A stretch of DNA of 12,394 bases, taken from assembly GCA_027343965.1 (NCBI GenBank), contig DAHWJX010000049.1, positions 1 through 12,394 of the forward strand, written 5' to 3'. A model generated the notes under the pieces. The model had not been told where the DNA came from. It did no database searches and was given only the letters and a program-made list of their open reading frames with translations. Positions within the stretch are counted from its first letter, which is position 1. Each line of letters opens with the position of its first letter. Origin of the DNA: JAKACU01 sp021821185 (GTDB taxonomy: Bacteria > Bacillota > Bacilli > Alicyclobacillales > SLC66). Positions 1 to 7,145 of this stretch are shown here, piece by piece. The position numbers were made by a program, and so were the translations under genes.

Positions 1-658
1 CAAACCCTTTTTCACTTTGCACACCCCGACCACCTGACACAATAATCTTGGCCTCAGTCAAATCAAGTTTGCCCACCGCTTTTTGAACTACGTCCTTGAC
101 GATCGTTGGCAGACTAGCAGTTACCTTGATTTCCATGGTCACGATACTCTTCGACGGTTTCTTTGAAACAAGTACAGCTTCAAGATTATTTGGACGTACA
201 GTGATAAACACCGGATTGCTTTGCATACGGATTTTGGCAAATGCTTTTCCCGCATAAATGGGACGTGTTGCATAGATAGCATCATTTTCCCTTGATAAGG
301 CAATCACATCCGATGCTAACGCTGCATCAAACTTAGCTGCGAGTCGCGGTGCGAGATCGCGATACAACGCTGAATGAGCCATAAAAACAACGTCTGCCTG
401 CAGACGCTTGAGAGCTTCTTCAATAGTAGTTGCATAGACCTGTGGTTGGTACACCTGCAGAGATGGGTCATCAATCGTCCACAATTCGTGTACACCGTAC
501 TGTAGCAATTGCGAAGCAGACTCCGTTATATGGTGGCCCAAAACAAGCGCCGTCACCTTAGCGCCTTGAGCAATTTCTAATGCTTTCGTCACCATTTCAA
601 ATGACACATGGCGCAAAATTGCTTCACGTACATCGGCTACGACCACAATATTTTCCAC
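1..658 (-). CDS. etfA: Electron transfer flavoprotein subunit alpha (partial, C-terminus off window)
   Basis: Alpha subunit of the heterodimeric electron transfer flavoprotein, which accepts electrons from acyl-CoA and other dehydrogenases in the cytoplasm and passes them towards the membrane quinone pool. The first 219 residues are visible: an N-terminal ETF alpha/beta domain beginning MENIVVVADVRE, then the start of the FAD-binding C-terminal domain with the family motif VSGGRG near residues 208-213. Family members are about 320-330 residues, so roughly a third is missing beyond base 1; this is a window-edge truncation. The start is GTG at 658, chosen because GGGGGAGA lies about 7 bases upstream and because the protein then begins as ETF alpha proteins do. 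It follows etfB by 32 bases, so the two are almost certainly co-transcribed and translated for stoichiometric assembly. Confidence 0.95.
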   Translation of the reverse strand, partial: MENIVVVADVREAILRHVSFEMVTKALEIAQGAKVTALVLGHHITESASQLLQYGVHELWTIDDPSLQVYQPQVYATTIEEALKRLQADVVFMAHSALYRDLAPRLAAKFDAALASDVIALSRENDAIYATRPIYAGKAFAKIRMQSNPVFITVRPNNLEAVLVSKKPSKSIVTMEIKVTASLPTIVKDVVQKAVGKLDLTEAKIIVSGGRGVQSEKGF

Positions 659-690
659 AGTCAATCTCCCCCGTCCCCGTACTAAAACGC

Positions 691-1458
691 TTACAAGATC
701 TTACTGATATCATGCAATCCATGGAGCAAAGCAGCTACCTTCTCAGAGACCTCACCTTGCAGTATCGTCCCTTGCGTTTTTGCTTTTGGCAATGACACGT
801 CTACCGTTAACGATCGTTTCGTTATCTTTTCCGGATCAAGGAAAAGATCATCAATGGTCAGCATGGCGATTGGTTTTTTTGCCGCTTTGCGAATGCCAAG
901 CAAAGAAGGATAACGTGGTTCATTGAGACCCTGTTGTGCTGTGATCAACAACGGTAGATCACCCTCAACGATTTGTATGATACCTTGCAGGTCCTGCTGA
1001 GCGGTAACATGACGGTCGTGCACTGATAACTGTACGACACTGCCAATATGACCGATCGACAACAGTTCTGCCAGACGGATGGCGACTTGCGATGACCCGT
1101 CATCAACCGATTGATTTCCTGCCAGTACCAGATCATAGGGTTTATCCTTAATTACGGCATACAAAATTTGTGATACCATAAAACTATCACATCCCTGCTC
1201 TGGCTCCTCGATGATAATGCCCTCATCCGCACCCATAGCAAGCGCAGTCAATACCGCATCACGCACCCGTTCTTTACCCACCGTAATAACGGTTACCGTC
1301 CCACCAACCTCATCACGCCAACGAATTGCTTCTTCGATTGCATACTCATCATAGGGATTGACAATAAACGTCACATCCTCTTCGCTAATCACGCCGTTAT
1401 CCAATATAATTTTTGCTTCGGTATCAAAAGTCTGTTTCATGCAGACAAGAATGTTCAT
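691..1458 (-). CDS. etfB: Electron transfer flavoprotein subunit beta
   Basis: Beta subunit of electron transfer flavoprotein (255 residues, normal family length). It pairs with EtfA, binds AMP structurally and carries the dehydrogenase recognition loop. Visible family features are the opening MNILVCMKQTFDTEAKI, NPYDEYAIEEAIR at residues 34-46, AGNQSVDDGSSQV near 123-135 and the C-terminal signature region NEPRYPSLLGIRKA near 189-201. The reading frame extends upstream to 1497, but that would overlap the regulator gene; ATG at 1458 has a strong GAGGGGGAAAG ribosome binding site in the 13-base gap after fadR and matches the family N-terminus. It is the middle gene of fadR-etfB-etfA, so expression should follow FadR control. 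The acyl-CoA dehydrogenase partner is not in the window. Confidence 0.96.
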   Translation of the reverse strand: MNILVCMKQTFDTEAKIILDNGVISEEDVTFIVNPYDEYAIEEAIRWRDEVGGTVTVITVGKERVRDAVLTALAMGADEGIIIEEPEQGCDSFMVSQILYAVIKDKPYDLVLAGNQSVDDGSSQVAIRLAELLSIGHIGSVVQLSVHDRHVTAQQDLQGIIQIVEGDLPLLITAQQGLNEPRYPSLLGIRKAAKKPIAMLTIDDLFLDPEKITKRSLTVDVSLPKAKTQGTILQGEVSEKVAALLHGLHDISKIL

Positions 1459-1471
1459 GGCACTTTCCCCC

Positions 1472-2077
1472 TCATTGATTGTTGCACCCAATTCCATGGA
1501 GCAACATGTTATAAACCGGTTCGATCAAACTTATTAGATCATATTTCGCTCCTGTGAAGATCCATGCATTCACGGTCTCGTCAATCGTCCCAAAAATCAT
1601 GCGGCGGGCAATGCGTGTATCGATCGGCGAATAAAAATCCCCAGTTTGCTGACCCATCGTCAAAATTCGATCGAGCATGCGGTGATAAGGAGTCATCATG
1701 TCACTGACCTTAGCTCGCAACGAAGGATCAGCCTGCCTAATATGAACTTGAAGAACCAACGCCAGATCTGGATTATGACCAAGCGTCGAGAAATGCACTT
1801 CGATCAATTTGTGTAACGCGATCAATGGTTCAGGATGTTCGCCTTCCAGCCACGTTGATAACGTGACAATCTGGTCAATCGTCTCTCGCAAGATAGAAAT
1901 TAGAATGTCTTCCTTATTCTTAAAATAGAGATACACTGTGCCGTCAGCCACGCCTGCCGCGCGTGCGATTCTTGCAACTTGCGCACCATGATATCCGGTC
2001 TTCGCCATCACATTAACGGCAGCATCGAGTATCCCTTTGTACTTTGCAGCATCCTTTTTCTGAGCGATAACATTCAT
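1472..2077 (-). CDS. fadR: TetR-family fatty-acid degradation regulator (FadR-like)
   Basis: Probable repressor of beta-oxidation genes that is released by long-chain acyl-CoA, as for Bacillus FadR (YsiA). The N-terminal helix-turn-helix contains the stretch ARAAGVADGTVYLYFKNKED, which closely matches the remembered Bacillus FadR sequence; the C-terminal domain ends with a FadR-like segment RRMIFGTIDETVNAWI. Its place directly ahead of etfB-etfA is the Bacillus arrangement. The start is uncertain. ATG at 2077 gives a length close to Bacillus FadR, but GGAG touches the codon with no spacing. ATG at 2104 would add nine residues, lies inside the operator and would leave an almost leaderless mRNA. 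Autoregulation is likely because a FadR-type palindrome overlaps the predicted transcription start. Family assignment is secure; ligand and targets are inferred. Confidence 0.9.
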   Translation of the reverse strand: MNVIAQKKDAAKYKGILDAAVNVMAKTGYHGAQVARIARAAGVADGTVYLYFKNKEDILISILRETIDQIVTLSTWLEGEHPEPLIALHKLIEVHFSTLGHNPDLALVLQVHIRQADPSLRAKVSDMMTPYHRMLDRILTMGQQTGDFYSPIDTRIARRMIFGTIDETVNAWIFTGAKYDLISLIEPVYNMLLHGIGCNNQ

Positions 2078-2090
2078 CTCCAATATAAGC

Positions 2091-2106
2091 GAATGACTGT
2101 TCATTC
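2091..2106. promoter_or_regulatory. FadR-type operator palindrome
   Basis: GAATGA-CTGT-TCATTC is a 6+4+6 inverted repeat that agrees with the Bacillus FadR operator consensus as I recall it (TGAATGA-N4-TCATTCA). It covers the predicted transcription start of fadR-etfB-etfA, an ideal place for a repressor to block initiation, and supports autoregulation. Binding is inferred from sequence and context. Confidence 0.75.
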
Positions 2107-2112
2107 ATTAAT

Positions 2113-2141
2113 AGGATAGAGTATGACGGTTGAACCGTCAA
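2113..2141 (-). promoter_or_regulatory. Sigma-A type promoter for fadR-etfB-etfA
   Basis: On the minus strand TTGACG (2141-2136) is separated by exactly 17 bases from TATCCT (2118-2113), which predicts a transcription start near 2106. The -35 is a good match and the -10 is moderate. The start falls in the FadR-type operator, and the spacer and -35 are occupied by a separate 17-bp palindrome. Confidence 0.65.
2124..2140. repeat. Perfect 17-bp palindrome in the fadR promoter
   Basis: TGACGGTTGAACCGTCA has two perfect 8-base arms around one central base. It overlaps the -35 box and most of the spacer of the fadR promoter, so it could be an operator for a second regulator. As RNA it could make only a 7-bp hairpin with a 3-base loop and has no following T-run, so it is a poor terminator for the upstream gene. 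Confidence 0.7.
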
Positions 2142-2150
2142 GCATCCGTG

Positions 2151-2168
2151 TTAACCTTATTAACCTTC
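2151..2168. repeat. Two tandem copies of TTAACCTT
   Basis: TTAACCTTA is followed immediately by TTAACCTTC, a 9-base unit repeated twice. It lies about 10 bases upstream of the fadR -35 box and ends 7 bases from the stop of the upstream gene. It could be an activator site, or chance in AT-rich spacer DNA. Confidence 0.5.
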
Positions 2169-2174
2169 AACTGC

Positions 2175-3860
2175 TCATGAAAGTGTCCATGTCCAGGCGT
2201 CATCTGGCCCATACAAGCTAGACAAGACAACATGATGTAACCGATGACTCTTCGCTACAAGCAACTCAGGATCATAAAGGAATTCGACAGGAACGTTTTT
2301 GTTGATCACATCTTGCCATTGTTTTAAAAGGGTCGTCCGATACGCAACATTTTGGGCTGCAACAGTTTGTTGTTCAGCGATCAGCAAAGCGTTCGTAGCA
2401 ACTCCGCTCTGATTCGAGTCATTCCATTGCATGGTGGCAAGATTGAGTGGTGACGTGGGAAGCCACAATGTCGATGGTCTTGGATCGGCGCCAAGTTGCC
2501 ATCCCATCACGTAAGCCTCAATTATGCCAGGATTTCGTTCCTGCATAGCCTGCACCATCTGCCCAATAGTTAATGGGCCGTGCAACGTGGCATTGATAGC
2601 AACATTTTGCAAATCATGGACAATTGCTGAAGCAACTGCCTGACTGGTCGCATCACCTTGCATATAATTAAGAATCACGTGCAACGACACGCCACTTGGT
2701 GTAGTAATCCAGGAACTTCCGCCGATATAAAATCCCGATTTTTGCAATAAATTACGAGCGGTTTGCGGATTATATCCATAGGTACTGGTCAATGACTGAT
2801 CAAAATACTTGCTAAAAGACGGAACGGGTCCATTTGCAAGGACACCATACCCAGATAAAATATCTTGGATGATTTTTTGTCGATCAATACTGTAGAGAAT
2901 CGCTTGACGAAACGCCGTATCATTTGCGCCGGGCAATTGGTCATTAAAACCCATAAATACAACCTGATCTTTTGCGGTCCTATCAATTTTGGCGAAAGAG
3001 GACAATTGCTGCACTTGTGAAGTCGTTACGCCGCTGTATAGATCGATACTTCCTGCTTGAAATAGCCCAGGTAGAGCGGAGGATGATATGGAAGTGTACT
3101 GGATAAGTCCAATATGTGGTGAACCCAATACAAAATGGGAATTGGCACCAAAGACAAGAGCTCCAGCGACCCTATTTTGCAGCAGATAGGGTCCATCACC
3201 AACGCTAGGATTTTTAAAAAAAGCTGTAGAAGAAAACTCAGAAAAAGGTGTACCAACCAGAATATGGGCAGGCAATGGGACTATGCCTTGAATGTCTTGC
3301 GTAAGTATCGAAGGATTCGTTTTCCTTAACGCCAGGGAAAACTCATGATCATTGATCACATGAAAACCTGAAACATCCTTTGCTCGTCCAAGCATGACTG
3401 TTTGTGCACCAACGATAGCAGAAACCCGGTATCCTTCATCACCATTAAGAACATTATTGTAATAGGGCGACGCTAGGTAATTGATCGCGAGTTGTACGTC
3501 AGCGGATGTCACTGGTTGACCATCTGACCAAACGGCATTTTTTGCAATGTCCATAAATAGCGTCTTGCCATTTGCGGAATACCACCAACGCGAAACAATT
3601 TCTGGCGACACGTCTAACTTGGAAGTCAAATGCAACAGTGGAGCGAATTGTAGGTGGGTAATCGTATGCCAAATCGATGACGGTGACCGATAAGGTAGCA
3701 ACGGACCGGTTAAAGAACCGTTTACACCAATGCGCACAGTATTGGCTGTATTTGCATAAGTCATGTTCCACGAACCTAAAAAAGCTGCGATGGTAAGTAA
3801 AACTGATCCTGTCCACGCACCTAGGACCCGCCCATATCCTCGAAAACAACGCACTCTCAA
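2175..3860 (-). CDS. Orphan peptide/solute-binding protein, family 5 (no lipobox)
   Basis: Extracytoplasmic solute-binding protein of the oligopeptide/nickel/dipeptide family (SBP_bac_5), 561 residues. It is clearly paralogous to the receptor in the opp operon nearby: both share a WWYS-KT segment followed by W-(S)-(D/N)-G-(Q/K)-PVTSADV (here around residues 90-125) and a similar C-terminal region. The N-terminus has basic residues, a hydrophobic segment at about 12-31 and a plausible signal peptidase I site after TYA (residue 36). There is no Leu-Ala-Gly-Cys lipobox, unusual for a Gram-positive receptor, so it may be secreted or held by an uncleaved signal anchor. Start TTG at 3860 is supported by GGGAGAGA about 8-10 bases upstream. 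It follows cca by 45 bases and is probably co-transcribed. No permease or ATPase adjoins it; it may share the nearby transporter. Ligand unknown. Confidence 0.85.
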   Translation of the reverse strand: MRVRCFRGYGRVLGAWTGSVLLTIAAFLGSWNMTYANTANTVRIGVNGSLTGPLLPYRSPSSIWHTITHLQFAPLLHLTSKLDVSPEIVSRWWYSANGKTLFMDIAKNAVWSDGQPVTSADVQLAINYLASPYYNNVLNGDEGYRVSAIVGAQTVMLGRAKDVSGFHVINDHEFSLALRKTNPSILTQDIQGIVPLPAHILVGTPFSEFSSTAFFKNPSVGDGPYLLQNRVAGALVFGANSHFVLGSPHIGLIQYTSISSSALPGLFQAGSIDLYSGVTTSQVQQLSSFAKIDRTAKDQVVFMGFNDQLPGANDTAFRQAILYSIDRQKIIQDILSGYGVLANGPVPSFSKYFDQSLTSTYGYNPQTARNLLQKSGFYIGGSSWITTPSGVSLHVILNYMQGDATSQAVASAIVHDLQNVAINATLHGPLTIGQMVQAMQERNPGIIEAYVMGWQLGADPRPSTLWLPTSPLNLATMQWNDSNQSGVATNALLIAEQQTVAAQNVAYRTTLLKQWQDVINKNVPVEFLYDPELLVAKSHRLHHVVLSSLYGPDDAWTWTLS

Positions 3861-3905
3861 GATCTAGTCTCTCCCAACTTTATTGAAGGTTTATCTATAA
3901 GTCTA

Positions 3906-5087
3906 TCACAACATCATTTTTATAGCGGTGAACAATCGATCCTCAATCTGTGTACGCAAGTATCCTGACCGCAGTTCTGGTCTCATGGATGCCGCAAATC
4001 CCGCTGCCCTTACCTCGCGTTCAATCTCTTCACAGCGTTGCGGCAACGAAGTGTAAAAAGCAGCTCGTCCGTTTCCTTGCGCTGTAGCAATGGCCTCCAT
4101 GACGGTACAATACCTCTTCATGCCGAAAATCGAACGCTTCATGTGAGACAATACAGTTTCGATATGCTTTGCAAATTCCCTGGTACCATAATCAAAATAA
4201 GCCTGATCACTTGACACAAACTCTAGCGCTTGTTGCCATAACTTCGGAAATTTCAATCGCAAATAGAGACTTCGTTTGTCAAGTAGGGGTAGCGCGTATG
4301 CAATTGCGGCAAAGCGCATAAAGGATTCTGAAGAATTCTGTACCATCCATGTAACAGCTCGTTGAATTTCCTGCCACTGTTCATAGTCATCACTAAGTTG
4401 TACAATCTCGGGAAAGTGCTCGGATAAAACGCCAGCGTGGTTTAACATCGTAAAAAACCGTATGGGGTCACTCGTCAACATCGCTCTATGACATTCTTCA
4501 AACACGCGTTCAACAGATAAGTGAGCCAAATCTCTTCGCATTGACCGCATCATGCAGAACGTCTCTTTATCGATTGTAAATGCAAGTTCGCAACAAAAAC
4601 GAGCGGCTCGATACACGCGCAAGGGATCTTCCCGAAAAGCAGGTGAAACAGCACGTAATTTCTTTTGCACAGCATCCACCTTACCATGAAAAGGATCGAA
4701 AAGCTGTCCTGTCACTACATCGATGGCCATCGCATTCACCGTAAAGTCGCGTCGCTTCAAATCCTCAAAAAGGGTCACGGATCCATCACTAATCACCGAA
4801 AATGCCGTATGACCTACCCCTTGCCTATGCTCTCGTCGCGCCATTGCAACATCAACAAATGCCCCGTCAATGCACATCCGATAAACGGAAAATGCCTTTC
4901 CTATAGCCACAATTTGTGCAAACATGGCTTCAAACGCTTCCGTAGTTAGACCTGTCACCACATAATCTCTATCATGACTCAATTTACCAAGGAACAAGTC
5001 CCGCACATAACCTCCGACTACATATAAACGTCCACCAGCGGCAGCAATATAAGAAGCGAACTCCTCTTCTGAGAGACAATCCGTCAC
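3906..5087 (-). CDS. cca: CCA-adding tRNA nucleotidyltransferase (E. coli-like class II)
   Basis: Adds or repairs the 3'-terminal CCA of tRNAs from CTP and ATP, without template. Numbered from GTG 5087 (393 residues), the nucleotidyltransferase head has GGYVRD (about 25-30), the metal-binding DRD (39-41), RRDFTVNA (112-119) and the base-selecting EDPLR (153-157, pattern EDxxR). DRDYVV, the following ARREHRQG-type segment, SPAFREDPLRV and the tail motif RAAGF..MRPELR resemble the E. coli multifunctional CCA protein (412 residues) more than the Bacillus enzyme. The position of the E. coli HD phosphohydrolase motif reads FAAIAYALP here, so that activity is probably absent. GTG 5087 was chosen over GTG 5126 because AAGGGGG precedes it at good spacing and 5126 lies against the upstream terminator. 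The specificity call (full CCA versus A-only) is inferred. Confidence 0.88.
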   Translation of the reverse strand: MTDCLSEEEFASYIAAAGGRLYVVGGYVRDLFLGKLSHDRDYVVTGLTTEAFEAMFAQIVAIGKAFSVYRMCIDGAFVDVAMARREHRQGVGHTAFSVISDGSVTLFEDLKRRDFTVNAMAIDVVTGQLFDPFHGKVDAVQKKLRAVSPAFREDPLRVYRAARFCCELAFTIDKETFCMMRSMRRDLAHLSVERVFEECHRAMLTSDPIRFFTMLNHAGVLSEHFPEIVQLSDDYEQWQEIQRAVTWMVQNSSESFMRFAAIAYALPLLDKRSLYLRLKFPKLWQQALEFVSSDQAYFDYGTREFAKHIETVLSHMKRSIFGMKRYCTVMEAIATAQGNGRAAFYTSLPQRCEEIEREVRAAGFAASMRPELRSGYLRTQIEDRLFTAIKMML

Positions 5088-5126
5088 ATCTTCCCCCTTA
5101 TCACGCACATTACCTTCACCTTCCAC

Positions 5127-5154
5127 AAAAAGGAGACGGCACTATGCCATCTCC
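5127..5154 (-). terminator. Rho-independent terminator of the opp/app operon
   Basis: On the minus strand a 10-bp stem (GGAGATGGCA / TGCCGTCTCC, one G-U pair) with a 3-base loop TAG is followed directly by TTTTT. It lies about 38 bases after the oppC stop codon and immediately before cca. This is the clearest terminator in the window. Confidence 0.9.
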
Positions 5155-5191
5155 GCAGTAAACCCGAACATAACTTTACCTACAACTTAGT

Positions 5192-6100
5192 TTACGATCG
5201 TGATTGAGGATCAAATGCATCTCGCAAACCATCACCGATAAAGTTAACCGATAAAATAGTCAGTACAATCATTATTACCGGAGGCATCCATGCATAAGGC
5301 TTGGTAGCAAGTGATACATAGTCCGAATACGTATTGAGAATACCTCCCCACGACGGCGTACTCGGAGGAACGCCAAGACCCAAGAACGACAAGGCAGCAT
5401 CCAATCCTACATACGAGGCAACCGATAAACTGACTAAAACAATTAACATACTTAAGCTATTTGGCAACATGTGCCTAAAAATAATGCGAATACGAGATGC
5501 ACCTATTGTTTGCGCACCAACGACATAATCCTGCTCACGCAGTTGCAAAAAAACACCACGCATCATACGAGCAGGTGCTGGCCAAGAAGTCAGGCCAACG
5601 ACCATGATCAATACCCATTCACTCGATGTGTTAAAAATGGCTTCGAGTGCCAATACCAAACTAATAAATGGGAAATTTAACATAACGTCTACAAAACGCA
5701 TGAGTAAATTGTCAATCCATCCACCAAAATATCCTGCAACACCGCCATAGACAGTCCCAAGCACCATGGTCATAAGCGCTGCCGCAAAGGCAACGGTCAA
5801 ATCTACCCGACCGCCATACAACACCCGTGCGAGATTATCATAGCCAGTCCCGTCGGTGCCAAGCAAATGAGCAGCCGTAGGCCCAGAATCTGTATTGAAA
5901 ATGTCAGGAGTACTCGGAGACCAATGCGTAAACCACGGCGCAAATACAGTGACAATGATAATCATGAACAAAATGACAGTCCCTGTCATCGCCAGAGGAT
6001 TGCGCATAAACCGCTCCATGGCAAGACGAAAAGGAGACTTCCCTTTTGCCGGTCGACGCTGTACTGTAGCAAGACGTTTATTGGATATATCTGTTGACAA
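5192..6100 (-). CDS. oppC: Oligopeptide ABC transporter permease (OppC/AppC type)
   Basis: One of two membrane subunits forming the peptide channel. The protein (about 302 residues) has the OppC layout: cytoplasmic N-terminus, first membrane segment near residues 37-55 (TGTVILFMIIIVTVFAPWF), a large extracytoplasmic loop with LLGTDGTGYDNLARVLYG, five further hydrophobic segments, and the EAA-type ATPase-contact loop (GAQTIGASRIRIIFRHMLPN) before the fifth segment. It ends with the conserved GDGLRDAFDP. Start codon: GTG at 6109 abuts GGAGGT with no spacing, whereas TTG at 6100 sits 9 bases after it, so TTG 6100 is preferred. The gene follows oppB after 7-15 bases, indicating tight coupling, and is the last gene before a strong terminator. 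Confidence 0.93.
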   Translation of the reverse strand: MSTDISNKRLATVQRRPAKGKSPFRLAMERFMRNPLAMTGTVILFMIIIVTVFAPWFTHWSPSTPDIFNTDSGPTAAHLLGTDGTGYDNLARVLYGGRVDLTVAFAAALMTMVLGTVYGGVAGYFGGWIDNLLMRFVDVMLNFPFISLVLALEAIFNTSSEWVLIMVVGLTSWPAPARMMRGVFLQLREQDYVVGAQTIGASRIRIIFRHMLPNSLSMLIVLVSLSVASYVGLDAALSFLGLGVPPSTPSWGGILNTYSDYVSLATKPYAWMPPVIMIVLTILSVNFIGDGLRDAFDPQSRS

Positions 6101-6115
6101 GTTGATCACACCTCC

Positions 6116-7081
6116 TTAACCCAAACGTATCCGAGGATCTGCCGCTGCAAGCAGGATGTCAGCAATAAGGTTGCCTATCAGAACCATCACTGCAAACAAC
6201 AACGTTGTTCCTAAAATCAGCGGATAGTCTCGGCTAATAGTGGCACTAATGGATAATTGTCCCATGCCGGGCCACGTGAAGATGTTCTCGATGATTACCG
6301 CTCCACTAAATAAGTTACCAATATCAAAACCAAACTGCGTGATCACAGGGATAATGCCATTGCGAAGAACGTGTCGAAACAAGATCCGTCGTGACCGTAA
6401 CCCTTTCGCGCGTGCGGTGCGAACAAAATCTGCAACGATCACCTGCAGTGTGTTACCGCGCGTCAAACGTGTGTAGGAGGCAAGTTGCGGCAAAGCCAAC
6501 GCTAAGGCAGGCAATATCAAATGTTGAAAACGATCGCCGAAGTCACCCGACCAAGAAACAGCCGGTGTTACGGTTCCACTTTGAGGAAGCCAAGGTAAAC
6601 TGAAAGAAAAGAAGAACAACAATAACAGTGCAAAAACGAAACTTGGAATAGAATACAAAAATACAGCTATAAAAGAACTGACAACATCAAAAGAACCATT
6701 CACTTTATTAGCCTGATACAGACCAATGGGAATAGAAATGATCAGAATAATAACTTCCGCAGAAATGGCTAGCAACAAAGTGTTAGGAAGATACGTTGCA
6801 ATTAATTGCGACACCGGCGCTTGCATTGACCATGAATTGCCGAGGTTACCTTGCAAAATATTACCGAGCCAGTGAATATACTGAACAGGAAGCGACTGGT
6901 TAAGCCCGTTTTGTGCTAGGAGATGCTTGTATAACGCATCAGCATTTTTAATTTTTGGGTTAAAAACAAGACTTTCAAACGCATTTCCAGGCATCGCGTG
7001 CATCATTAAAAATACGATGACCGTAATAACAAAAAGCGTAGGAATCAGGCCAAGTAAACGGCGAATAATGTAGGTGGCCAC
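6116..7081 (-). CDS. oppB: Oligopeptide ABC transporter permease (OppB/AppB type)
   Basis: Partner permease of OppC. The 321-residue protein begins MATYIIRRLLGLIPTLFVIT, the typical OppB/DppB opening, with a first membrane segment near residues 8-28, the extracytoplasmic region with HWLGNILQGNLGNSW, and five further hydrophobic segments. The EAA-type loop (ARAKGLRSRRILFRHVLRN) should dock on OppD/OppF, and the C-terminal ADPRIRLG is family-typical. The start is GTG at 7081 with AAAGGAG 9 bases upstream. A GC-rich hairpin in the 64-base gap after oppA could lower permease expression relative to the receptor. Substrate range beyond oligopeptides cannot be read from sequence. Confidence 0.94.
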   Translation of the reverse strand: MATYIIRRLLGLIPTLFVITVIVFLMMHAMPGNAFESLVFNPKIKNADALYKHLLAQNGLNQSLPVQYIHWLGNILQGNLGNSWSMQAPVSQLIATYLPNTLLLAISAEVIILIISIPIGLYQANKVNGSFDVVSSFIAVFLYSIPSFVFALLLLFFFSFSLPWLPQSGTVTPAVSWSGDFGDRFQHLILPALALALPQLASYTRLTRGNTLQVIVADFVRTARAKGLRSRRILFRHVLRNGIIPVITQFGFDIGNLFSGAVIIENIFTWPGMGQLSISATISRDYPLILGTTLLFAVMVLIGNLIADILLAAADPRIRLG

Positions 7082-7111
7082 GCCGTCACACTCCTTTAAA
7101 ACTCAAAGTAT

Positions 7112-7138
7112 GGAGGGCAGCCCTAGGGCCAGCCCTCC
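7112..7138 (-). terminator. GC-rich hairpin between receptor and permease genes
   Basis: GGAGGGC and GCCCTCC form a 7-bp outer stem; GCCC/GGGC continues it after a small internal loop, around a CCTAGG centre. It begins 8 bases after the oppA stop. The downstream tract (ACTTTGAGTTTT on the minus strand) is only weakly T-rich, so partial termination or protection of the oppA mRNA 3' end is more likely than full termination. This arrangement is common where a binding protein must outnumber its permease. Confidence 0.6.
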
Positions 7139-7145
7139 GAACAAC

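Noticed and set aside
580..795. 71-codon plus-strand frame spanning the etfB-etfA junction
   Set aside because: Antisense to both etf genes and without recognisable features.
2124..2140. Terminator for the orphan receptor gene
   Set aside because: The palindrome allows only a 7-bp stem with a 3-base loop and has no T-run after it; a DNA-binding site is the better reading.
3499..3849. 116-codon minus-strand frame inside the orphan receptor gene
   Set aside because: It lies wholly within another frame of a clear solute-binding protein and resembles nothing; I treat it as a shadow, not an overlapping gene.
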